A stretch of DNA of 64,000 nucleotides from Emydura subglobosa (lineage: Eukaryota; Chordata; Testudines; Chelidae), in the NCBI GenBank assembly GCA_007922225.1, contig ML679961.1, forward strand, positions 6,183,702 through 6,247,701. The letters are read 5' to 3'. The notes beneath the pieces are model-generated. The model was not told where the DNA came from, ran no database searches, and saw nothing but the letters and a program-made list of their open reading frames with translations. The stretch's first letter is position 1; each line of letters opens with the position of its first letter. Below are positions 54,167-64,000 of the stretch, in pieces. The position numbers were made by a program, and so were the translations under genes.

Positions 54167-57100
54167 CTGAAAATATTAAAAGCAATATTTAATTTGATAA
54201 CATATATAATTATTTCTTGAAACCAGTTCACTTACTGTTATGCTCTGATACTGTTATGCTCTGAAATCTTGAAAGATTTAACGAAGTCATCTATTTAAAC
54301 AGAAAATACCCCACTAAAAGGCAGTAAATCTATCTTCTGCTCAAAGTTGTATGAACATTTCTATTATAGATTCCCTTATTTTTTAAGGGTTTATACTAGC
54401 CATTTAAAAAAACTGGACAGACACTTATTAAACTGAATCACAGACCTCTATTGAATACAAGAAAAATAATATTTTTCACATTTCTCATATGCATCTATTG
54501 TAACTGATTCAAACTGAAGGAGATCTCATTGCAACAGTATACCTAGCATACATAGCTTTCTATTTCCAGGCCATTGTGATTGGCCTTTTCTCCAGTCACT
54601 GTCACATCCTAATGTCAGGACCAGATGAAGTTTACATGTGTAAAATACTGGAAATATAAATAGTTAAACTAACCCATAGCAGCTTATTGACTAGATCATG
54701 ATCCCAAACATGTCTGAGAAAATTGCACTGGGATTCAATTAGCTCCAGTTGCAACCAAAAAAACCCCCAACTATATTAGAAACATACTGTTACAGCAAAA
54801 AAGGAACGTGCATGGAAAAAAAGGCAAACGTTTTCTAGTATCAAGACACAATACAGTACCACCACTACAAGTTAATTACTTTTAGTATTGCAGTTGGGCT
54901 TGAGGTGCTGAAAAATATACAATATTTTTTTATTTTTGGATTTTTATATTTATAATCACCCTAATTTTTACTACAATTTGTAAATTTGTTTTTTAATTTA
55001 GGGATTCAGAACTCTTAATACACATGTATAAAATAAAGTATAAATAAAAAAGTGTGTGTTGGCTATTGGAATATGTGTCCAAGATACTGGTTAAGATATT
55101 GTTGCATTTAATAAAATAAATAAGCAAATACAAATTCCTATTCCACTATGTTAGTGGAAAATGGCCATTTCCTTCCCTGGGATTTGTGTACATCATTCCC
55201 ATTAACTTTAATGGGAGCTGCACATTTGTTTCTGAAGGCAAAATCTGACCTTTGCTTTGCTGTCCCCAAGTACACTATGTGTGCGTACAGATAGACTCCT
55301 GGAGGGTAACCAGCGATGTTCTTACTAAAATACATCCTCATCTATATAATTAAATACTCCTGTTCATCCTGAGAAGAAAGCAAGTAGGAAACGGTTATGT
55401 TCATCATTTGATAACAACATCAGATCCTGAAGCTATTTACCTGTCCTCTACTGTTTTATTGGAGGGATAGTACACCTTGAATGAAAATCCACTTCTTGGA
55501 AAGGAGCCCTATAATGAAAAATATACCAAACTCGTGTCAACAGAGATGTCATGTTATTGTGCAAAGAACAAAGTATAACTGCTTTCTTTTTGCCTGTTAA
55601 CCATACAATAGTTTCCTGCTATATTTGGCCTACTAAGAATACTTAAAATAATTTCATTGAATACATTCAATTTTAAAGACATCTTATATAAGTCTCTGCT
55701 TATTGGTGATGTAGTGTTCTTATTTTGGTAAAGCATAAAGAAAATCTTACAGGATTTATGCAAAGGCAGTCAGTATTAGTAACAGTGAAGGGATCATATT
55801 TATCTGCAGTGACCATTAGATCCGGCACAGGGTACACTCTCAAGGTGTAATCATATGCCCAAAATACAGGGCTAACATAAAGTGGAAGTGGAGTCAGATG
55901 TCCTTGTGATAATATAGTCTTTACAAACTGCAAGACAAAAAGAAAATAATCAAAATGAAATGTTCAATCAACCAAAATTCATGTTTGCCATAAATAGTTA
56001 CCAATTCTCCATGTTGAAAGCAACTTTCTACTTAGAGATAGATACATGAGAACTCTAAGCATTTCTCCTCTCATTTATTAACCAATTACACTTGCAGTAA
56101 AGCACATGTGTTTGCGAAAAGAGCATCTGCTGCTGTTTATGTCTCCCTTGAAGTCCTAATCCTGTGTGCGCCACAACTCCCTAACAACTAATTGTGAGGT
56201 CTCAGTTGCAATCTCAAGTAATGAACAATAGGATCAATGGAACATTTACATATAGTCAAATCAGAATTATTCCATGGATCATACTGTGTTTGAAGGACTA
56301 CCAACCTGCTACACTGTTAACAGAAGTGTTACATACATGTAACTCCATGGTTCCATTAATATTAGAGAAGGCCTGACCATGCCATAAAGTCAATATGATG
56401 GCAAGGTTTCCCCCTCCCATTAACTTGCTTTACTGATGTAGACCGAAATGACAAAGGGGCACCATGGTCCACCACGATGCAGCTCCCAGAGGGAAAAATG
56501 CCATGGAGTCATGCAGAAAGCATCCTTGTTGATATTATAGGAGGGAGAAAAGTGTTCTTGTCATGAATGTAGAAAGTAAACATTTGTGGCGTGCGCACAC
56601 ACACCAAAAGAAGATTTGTAGATGTATGTCTTGACACCAAAAGGCTCCACTGTTGTGGGGGGTGGTGAGGAAGGGAAGCCTCCGAGACAACAGGTACCCA
56701 GTTGTGTAAGTCTTACGTACCACAAACAGAAGAGCTATATAAACTCAGCCACCATTCTGACCTGTGGAATATCAAGGCACAACAAGATACATTGTGCTAA
56801 ACTTTTCATTAAGCAGTCAGAATTTTTGGCACAATGGTTATTATTGGCAACATACACACCAACGACTCTGTTTGCTAGAAAGTTCCAAACTCGTGCATAT
56901 ACACAAATGTACCCCAACAGTGGGATCCAAAGAGATGAGGGCTCAAAGAACTCTGGATGCTGTCAGTTTGTGTTAGAGCTTCAGTTATTTTACTGTAGAG
57001 ATTACTTCTGAAGTAATAACATTATATGCACAGAACTCTTTTTACAATACTGTCCTCAGTCAAACATTTTGACTATTATGAGGTTTTATTATACTGAAGT

Positions 57101-60100
57101 AAGTGTTAGGGAACAAAAAGGTATATAAATCTTGTATTAAACAGAGCAAATTCAAGGAGATTTTAACAAGAAATGTTGGGCGTACTCTTAACTTACATGG
57201 TTAGGAATGTCCAAGCTGCTGCTAGGAAAGCGAACGCAGTTTCTGCACATTTTATTTACTAAATCTTCACGAAAGATGATGATTTCTTGTGTGCAGTACT
57301 GAACTCTGAATAGAACATATGGAATGAAATTTTAATTTGCCTGGCATTGAAATGAAGTTTATGAAAGACTAGAAAAATATTTATGTCAATTTCTTCCCTA
57401 TTGTTTACACCTACACAAATTAAAGATAAATTGCAATTAAAGCCACTGTCTCCAAATCCTGATATCACCACCTCCCTTCTTTCCAGATATAGAAAAAAGT
57501 CAACACTTTCCATTTGAGCTGTCTTTGCTTATTATTTCTGCTATTGAATTTTTAGGTGGGGGAAGAATAGAAGATTGCATACTATATACAGATATTAATT
57601 TTAAAAGATATATAAACTTCATTTAATTTGAGGAATAACAAGTAGAAAAGGTTACAAGGTAAAATGTACCTTTTATTGCTAATGTTTAAAACTTTAATTT
57701 CCCTCTAATATATTTATTGTAGCTATCACACATTTTAAGAATGTTACTTGTACACAAACTGGTCACTCACTAAAACAATATGAAAAATAGCAATAAGTGT
57801 TTTGCATTCTCTGGTTACTATGAAAGTCACATTTTACCTGCAAGGATTTGTAGTGAAAACTGAAAATGGCACCTGCTGTCTGAATTCACTAGTGATGTTT
57901 TCAGCTAGTGGTGGCCTACAACAAAAAGCAACATGTTGCAGATTTGTACGCTCTTTAGCAACAATGTACTAGAAAGTTCTTAAAATTAGAATAACTGTAG
58001 CAAACTTGCCTAGGTAAAATAGAACCAGGACCAGGATCTTCAGGACCAGGAACAAACACAAATCGACTGCTATAAACAATTAATGCATAACTTATGTTTA
58101 ATATAATTGCAATGATCTAAATATAGGCTACATATTATGAATAAAACTACAAAAAAAACGTAAGTAATGTTACTCTATAGGTACCCATTCTGGTGACCAG
58201 CTCCAGTTACTTGACAGCTGTTACTACAAATTCAGAGCATCAGAAGATGGAGAGGATGAGCCTGACTATCCTTGCCTTTCCCTTCAAACCCATGTGGTAG
58301 TAGTAGTAGTATTTCTTTGTATTACCATAACACTGAGGAACCTGAGTCACAGACCAGGACTCCATTGTGCTAGGTGCTGTACCAACACAAAACAAAATGA
58401 ATCCCTGCTCAAAGAGCTTACATCAAAGTATAAGACAAGAGACAACAGATTAACAGACAAGTGAGTACAAGGAAGCAATGAGACAATACTAGTCAGCATG
58501 ATTGGCAGTGGTATTAGCAAAGCAGTGGCCTAACCACTGTCAGGTTTTTGAAGGCATCACAGCAAAAGAAAGTTTTAAGGAGGCTTTTGTAGGAGGGTCA
58601 GCCCTATAGCCACACAAGAAGGCTTTGAAAAACCAGAGAAACAGGACCACAGTGGGAGCGCAGAGAGATTATTTACAGGAGCTCCCCTTCTACTCGTTTG
58701 CTCCGACCTAAAGTAATGGCTGCAGAAAACTGTTTGGGGGAGGGGAGGCAAAGAAGTGCATCCGCATCAAGCCACTATTTTAGATGACGTTTTCTGGGGC
58801 TTGCACGGCTTGAAGGCCTGCAGTTGCTTCCAGCACCGTGAGATCTTTCATTTGAATTTATAAATATCCAACTTAGGCCCTGATATTGCAGCAAGCTTTG
58901 CATGTGCAGACCCGCTGCCCCCTCACAACCAGGTGCTAGGCAGGCAGATGTTCACCTACATGGCGCCCCTGCAAGATCAGAGGCTAAAACTAGTACACAT
59001 GAAAAAACTCCCAGAGATAGAGAATTGGTCTAACCTTTATTCAACATACAGAAGCTCACATTACACAGCTATCACAGGCTGGCTTCAAACCATACACACC
59101 TCCCAAAATAATAATATGGCTTTGTTTCAACACTCTGACATGGTATTGTGAACACCTATGCAATCATAGCCGGCCCACAGTAATTAATGAAGTAAGTAAA
59201 AGTCATTAGCATAACTATTCAGTTAACTTTTTTACATCATAAACAATCTTATCATTATGTAGCATTTTGATATATACCTTTTATGAATGCTGGGGTATTC
59301 ACATATTATGTCTGCAAGAGCCTTGAGGGAACCTGAAGTCAGAAAAAATGCATTTAAAGATTTCTTACGACACTGTCTAAATAGTAAAATATACTTAATG
59401 AATTATCCATTTATTTAAATATGTGAAAAATCCCGTCTCTCCTAAAACAAAACATTTAATAGAAGTGAAAATATATATTTTTATCAATATTTGTTGCCCA
59501 TTTTAATGCACAATAAATAGCCGACTACAAAGACTTTCATACCTTTTAGGGACTGAATTTGATTTTTTCCATATGGTGCAGATGAAAAATTTCCACAAAA
59601 GAAAAAGCAAGTTGGAGGCACAGAGGAGTAACCTGGGAAAGATACATGAACATTACACCCCGTATTACTTTGTACTTTAGTACAATAGAATCATAAATTA
59701 GGGTTGGGAGGGACCTCAGGAGGTTCTCTAGTCCAACCCCCTGCTTCAAGCAGTACCAACCTCAATTAAATCACCCCAGCCAGAGCTTTGTCAAGCCGGG
59801 CCTTAAAAATTTCTAAAGACGGAGATTCTACCACCTCCCTAGGTAACCCATTCCAGTGCTTCAGCACCCTCCTAATGAAAAAGTTTTTCCTAATATCCAA
59901 CTTAGAACACTCCCCTCCCTTCCCCCCATGCAACTTGAGACCATGGCTTCTTGTTCTGTCATCTGCCACCACTGAGAACAGCCTAGTTCCATCCTCCCTG
60001 GAACCCCCCCTTCAGGTAGTTGAAGGCCACTATCAAATCCCCCCCCCCCTTCTCTTCTGCAAACTAAATAAGTGCAGTATTCTTCACTGATGAACAGTTC

Positions 60101-63100
60101 ACCCTCCAGTCTGTTTCATTAGGTTTAGGAGCTGGGATGGTGCTTCCAGCTTCATCACTGTTAAAGTGGCCAAGCAATTACTTTAAGGCAGGAATTTAGG
60201 AGATGGCTTATTTATTATAAACTATTTAGAGGGGAACAAGACAGATGCACCATCTCATTTACAGGGAATCCTCCATTATCTGCAGCAACAACAATAGGGT
60301 CTACTCCAGCTCCAGACTTCAGTAGGAGTGCCAATAGTTAGTATTTGCACATACAAACAAAATCAAATGAGCACACCAGATTTATTAAAAAATAAATACA
60401 ATGTAATTTTAAAAATACCTATTTTCTCTTTACAATAGTAAAAGGGCAGATATCTTTACAGCATCTGTAGTGTGTATGTATGTTCCAAAGTTTGTGTGCA
60501 TGCGCACACACCTTTCTCTCCAGTAAAAGGTGATTCCAACACACTGCAATGTACTTAGTTATTTTTCTTTAGATTGTTAGCTAGAAGTACCCATCTAAAA
60601 AGTCTAAGAGTCTCTGACAAACATTTTAAACACGTCACAAAAAGAAACAGCAATCTGATAACATACTATTAAGCAATCCCACAGTAAAAAATAAACCAAA
60701 TTCCCAATAAAAACAAACAAGAACAAGTACTGAGGTTTTCGTACAAGTCTCTGATTTACATCCTAATTTTTTTTTAATTATTCTCTTCCAGACTCAAGTT
60801 TGTTCCACTGGCTTAAAATTCAATTGATAAATGAAGCATTTAACAGACGGTTTTATGCCAAAAAAATTAAACTCCTAACCAATGTCTCTTCTCTGGTATT
60901 TCTCCAATATTATTTTATGTTTTTAAAAAGTGTGCCATAATTATTCTTATCTATAAAAAAAATTCTTATTTGACCTAATTTTTGAAACAATAAATCTATT
61001 ACAAACATCCTAAGTGTATAACTCAGTATGATATTTCACTGACCAAGATCCTTTTATTACTTTATTATACACAATCTTAGGTCAGTTCAAGTCACTTCTT
61101 GTCAACATTTGTCAGAATAATGTATTGGTTTCCATAATGTCTGATACTAGGAGAGAGTATAATTAGTCTTCAATTTTCCATAAATTAACAGTAATTTCCA
61201 ATCTATGATTTTTTACACCTCTGACCATTTGCATTCTATCCAAGGCAGAGAGTACATGTGTTCCAAAAGTATTTTGGAACACAGAAAGGCAACTCATGGA
61301 ACACTCAGATGTTTGTGGTCCAAGAGCTGTCAACATTACTAAAGTAATGATGGGGGGGGGGAAGAAAAACAATACATATTTTAACAATAAATCATAGCAT
61401 GTTCTTACTGCTAAAACCAGCAAGGGTTCAAGAGGGAGTATTAGATGACAATAAAATAAAAGGTTTCTTTAAAAAAAAAAAAAGTCCAGGAAGAAATTTC
61501 ACAAACAAGGCAACCATTCTTGCCGAATTACATAAGATAGCTACAATCCAAAACAATAATGTTATAAAATGAGAGAGAGATGAGCTCACTTTTTGCAAAA
61601 CAAAATGTAAATCAATTTTAAAAACTGTTAGAAAGGGATCCAAAGAAGAAAAAATAATACAAGCCATGAATCAGAGCGGCAACCACTTAAATAAAGAATG
61701 ATTTGTAGGTTTGGCTAGGTTCTACACAAAATAAGATATGGGGCCCCCATCGAGCTCTCTCTAAATGTAAGGCTATTCAGTCATGTGTTCATGATGACAG
61801 TGGCATATGGCTAGTGACTATTATGCTGCTGCCCCAGCTTTTTTCAGCATCTGCTTAAAAGTGACAGATTATTTTTAATATCACAACCTGAGGAAAGCTA
61901 CAAGTCCTTTTTTGGCAAAAAGAGCCTATTTAAAATCAAAGCATAAACCCAAACCAAACTGCTTAAACATTCTTCAACATAAGGATCAGATAAAAAGGCA
62001 AACAACACTGCACCTACCAGAAAACATAGTATGAAGCTTTTCTAATACTTCTACTTGGTCCAGCCAAACATCAGAAACAAAAACAAACATGGCATCTTCA
62101 TTTTCATCCTCCAGTTGTTTCAGTTTTGCAGAAGCTTTTACTGAAGTTGAAGAAGGCCCTCCAAAAAAGTTTATGTTCCCATAATATGCCCTACATAATT
62201 ACAATATTTTGTCATTTTTTCAGCTTTATTTATTTTAACATGTTTACTGCAGTAGCACTTAAGAGCCACTCAAGAGTGGGACCCCACTGTGGTAGGCATG
62301 GTACAGAATAGTAGATGGTCCCTGCCCTGAAGAGCTTACAATCTAAATATATTTATTTTGGGTGAGTGTGTACCTTAGAAGGGGATCAGCTAAATGGAAA
62401 GAAAAGGGAAGGTGAGAAGAGAATAAGGTGCAGATGTTGCATGAAGCTGAGGTGAAGAGACTGAAGGAGATGTAGGGAGAGTGGGAGGGTCAGAGCAAAG
62501 AGCTAAACTGTAGAAAGTTCTTTCAATGTCCAGAGGTCTAAAAGGTCCCTACTTTGGCTACTTCCACCCCTGCCAATTAGTGTCTCTGGCTGGCTTCTCT
62601 CTGCAGTCCACATGGGGGGCACCATTAATTTAAAGTTAATGACGAAATTCAGTATCTATATTTTTGAGGGGGAAGTGGAAGAGGGGTGAAGGGAGAAATG
62701 GCAGTCATCCAGACATTAAGCATGGGCTTAAGTGAGGCTGTCCTGGGTTCTCCCTCATTCATCCTCAGAGCAATCCTTGCATCCCATTTCCTGATTTCCA
62801 TGCAGTAGTTTCTCAATCTCTATCTAACAAGGGCTTATATCATAATCAATATTAATGCACATAAGACCTGATCCAAAGCATGTTAACCACTGGGACTCTT
62901 TCCATTTACACAATGGAGTTTGTGTCAGGCTCAAACAGACCAGCAAGACGTAAAAATCATTGCAACATTTTTAAGAAAGAAAGCACATCTTGATGTTCTA
63001 CAAACAAATGATAATAGTGCTTTGAAACAGATAACAAAATATGTGGTCAGAATGAAGTCATTAAAAGTCATTTTATACCTAGTGGTAGCAGAAGGCTCAG

Positions 63101-63151
63101 TGGGTGGAAATCCAAAAGCATTCACGTGGAATACTTGATCCTCATACCAGC
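54148..63151 (-). CDS. POLE2: POLE2, DNA polymerase epsilon subunit 2; C-terminal ten exons, 5' part outside window
   Basis: Ten exons with matching phases encode the last 298 residues (human protein 527 aa, so from about residue 230). POLE2 is the B subunit of replicative DNA polymerase epsilon. It binds the C-terminus of POLE, stabilises the complex and helps tie it to the CMG helicase at the leading strand. The visible part is the calcineurin-like phosphoesterase fold typical of B subunits, which is catalytically inactive in the family. Its recognisable blocks are [67 protein letters not shown] and [20 protein letters not shown]. All introns are GT-AG except the one after exon 58010-58066, which has a GC donor. 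No frame break is seen, so the gene looks functional. Exons were assembled by eye. Confidence 0.95.
55441..55508 (-). CDS. POLE2: POLE2 internal exon i
   Basis: 68 bp, acceptor TTTCATTATAG, donor GTAAAT. Encodes [20 protein letters not shown] then ED(S). Confidence 0.94.
55751..55927 (-). CDS. POLE2: POLE2 internal exon h
   Basis: 177 bp, phase 0/0, acceptor TTTGTCTTGCAG, donor GTAAGA. Encodes [20 protein letters not shown], then [20 protein letters not shown] and [10 protein letters not shown]. The most conserved block of the gene. Confidence 0.96.
57197..57305 (-). CDS. POLE2: POLE2 internal exon g
   Basis: 109 bp, acceptor TTCTATTCAG, donor GTAAGT. Encodes (R)[20 protein letters not shown] then [16 protein letters not shown]. 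Choosing the AG at 57306-57307 rather than the one two bases on keeps the phase with exon f. Confidence 0.94.
57838..57915 (-). CDS. POLE2: POLE2 internal exon f
   Basis: 78 bp, acceptor TTTGTTGTAG, donor GTAAAA. Encodes (R)[20 protein letters not shown] then TTNPC(R). Confidence 0.93.
58010..58066 (-). CDS. POLE2: POLE2 internal exon e, followed by a GC donor
   Basis: 57 bp, acceptor TTATAGCAG. Encodes (S)[18 protein letters not shown](R). The only donor that keeps the frame is CCTAG|GCAAGT, a GC-AG intron. Confidence 0.92.
58285..58475. repeat. Dispersed SINE-like repeat in a POLE2 intron
   Basis: Preceded by a short (GTA)n run (58297). Contains CCATTGTGCTAGGTGCTGTA and TCAAAGAGCTTACATC, shared in part with 62215-62350 (GCATGGTACAGAATAG, GAAGAGCTTACAATCTAAAT). 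Family not named. Confidence 0.45.
59278..59332 (-). CDS. POLE2: POLE2 internal exon d
   Basis: 55 bp, acceptor CTGACTTCAG, donor GTATAT. Encodes (G)[17 protein letters not shown](S). Confidence 0.93.
59543..59632 (-). CDS. POLE2: POLE2 internal exon c
   Basis: 90 bp, acceptor CTTTCCCAG, donor GTATGA. Encodes (G)[20 protein letters not shown] then [12 protein letters not shown]1 fragment lies just upstream in the intron (59691-60077). Confidence 0.94.
59691..60077 (-). mobile_element. CR1 LINE 3' fragment in a POLE2 intron
   Basis: The 3' end at 59691 carries the eroded CR1 tail (AGAATCATAAATTAGGG on plus). The minus-strand frame 59972-59766 ends in [20 protein letters not shown], matching the copies at 38 and 41 kb. 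Contains a C-rich run at about 60040. Confidence 0.85.
60078..62017. other. POLE2 intron; nothing recognised
   Basis: AT-rich intron with short poly(A)/poly(G) runs (for example G10 at about 61352 and A13 at about 61471). No exon with matching phase was found between 59632 and 62018, and the flanking exons join in frame without one. Confidence 0.5.
62018..62190 (-). CDS. POLE2: POLE2 internal exon b
   Basis: 173 bp, acceptor TTATGTAG, donor GTAGGT. Encodes [20 protein letters not shown] and then [20 protein letters not shown]. It completes the Arg codon and leaves one base of the next Gly. Confidence 0.94.
62215..62350. repeat. Dispersed SINE-like repeat, second copy
   Basis: Shares GAGCTTACA and the preceding 'gtccctgccc' type text with 58285-58475. 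Lies in the POLE2 intron upstream of exon b. Confidence 0.4.
63079..63151 (-). CDS. POLE2: POLE2 internal exon a (first exon in window)
   Basis: 73 bp after acceptor AACTTTCTAG, before donor GTATAA. Encodes (G)[20 protein letters not shown] then ATT(R). Starts at codon position 2, ends after two bases of Arg. Confidence 0.93.
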
Positions 63152-64000
63152 CTAGAAAGTTTAACCCCCATCCCACAGAAATACATTTTAGTAAACTGAA
63201 CATATCTTTAACACTGTATTTTATACTAACATTGTTCCAATTTTACAAAAAGCAAAAGCAAAAAATATGAAAATGACGCTATAGCAATACTTCCACCCTT
63301 TCTTATTTATTTTCCATTTAGTTTATTACAAAACCTTTAAAGCATGATGTATTACCATAAAATAAGAAATTACTGATTATGTAGATCATGTTAGGATATT
63401 ATGTATGTCAGGATTATTTATATTTTATAAAATAAAATGCTATGAATAAGAAAAATTGTCCACTTGAACTCTTGCCAATATAGACACCAAAACCCCAATT
63501 CTGAACTTAGGCACATGCTCCAATTTACTATTGTGTGTAGTCCCATCAAAGCGTTTGCAGGATCAGGGCCTTACTAACAAGATGCAATATTTTTCAGATT
63601 GCAAAATGCCTTACTTGCCTTATTAAGTAATTTTCTAGTCCCATGCTGACATTGCCACCATTCTCTTTCCCTAGTTTAATTCATTGTTTTAGTCATGCAC
63701 ATTGTATCCACACACACTGAACACCCAATCTTGAGAGGTGCTAAGCACCCTTGGGGTCCTACTGACTTCACCAGAAACAAAGTTCTCAGAACCTCTCAGG
63801 GTAGAACCCCATAAGACAATGATGGGCTGTGAAAGATCCAAGGCAAGAGTTTCAATCACCCACTCAGTTCAGACAACCTCATTAGCATAAATACTGATAT
63901 AAATCACGTGCTTCTTTAACCACTTCAAGAGGGTATATTGTTATCGCAATGGTCCAAAGAAGAGAGATAACATTTTAAAAGTTAGCAAAAAAAATTCTGC
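63152..64000. other. POLE2 intron running off the window; no exon seen
   Basis: I looked on the minus strand for the exon expected to end with a single G base (phase 1) before WYEDQVF and did not find it. It most likely lies beyond position 64000. Confidence 0.5.

Noticed and set aside
57303..57304. Alternative acceptor AG two bases downstream for POLE2 exon g
   Set aside because: It would break the phase with the preceding exon; the AG at 57307-57306 restores ..NPC-R-VQYC..
1..64000. CRISPR arrays, bacterial operons or defence systems
   Set aside because: No regularly spaced repeats with unique spacers were seen; genes are intron-split and vertebrate, and repeats are eukaryotic transposons.

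Overview
This is a eukaryotic nuclear window, most likely from a turtle (inference). Three features point that way: abundant CR1 LINE 3' ends, PIF-Harbinger elements with TTA target duplications, and a DIRS-type retrotransposon. There are also three vertebrate genes in the order known from human chromosome 14q21 (MGAT2, DNAAF2, POLE2). There is no sign of bacterial operons, CRISPR arrays or defence islands.

Layout. 1-12 kb is intergenic: an L2-like LINE remnant, a decayed Harbinger element (about 2.8-6.4 kb) with a CR1 inserted in it, and a clean Harbinger MITE at 9.67 kb. 12.1-14.5 kb holds a CpG-rich promoter and the single-exon MGAT2 gene (+ strand, 440 aa, complete). DNAAF2 lies tail-to-tail with MGAT2 on the - strand. 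Its three coding exons (17.5-18.05, 25.4-25.6, 48.2-50.1 kb) give an 858-aa protein. Its 22.7-kb first intron is packed with mobile DNA: part of a hAT MITE/DIRS/Gypsy stack, several CR1 copies and two more MITEs. Its second intron carries a whole two-ORF Harbinger element. POLE2 follows on the - strand. Ten exons between 54.1 and 63.2 kb encode the C-terminal 298 residues; the 5' exons lie beyond the right edge.

Function. MGAT2 is a Golgi N-glycan-branching enzyme, DNAAF2 (kintoun) is a cytoplasmic dynein-arm assembly factor, and POLE2 is the B subunit of DNA polymerase epsilon. They share no pathway; their proximity is conserved synteny. All exon joins given here were worked out by reading splice signals and phase and by comparison with remembered vertebrate proteins; no alignment was run.

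The most notable accessory structures are the DIRS element (inverted terminal repeats, ORF1, tyrosine recombinase, no room for the reverse transcriptase), a Gypsy element with LTRs, primer site and polypurine tract whose integrase is split by another insertion, and a Harbinger transposase whose 10-nt deletion and lost catalytic Asp can be read from sequence inside the window. I found no convincing new biological system.
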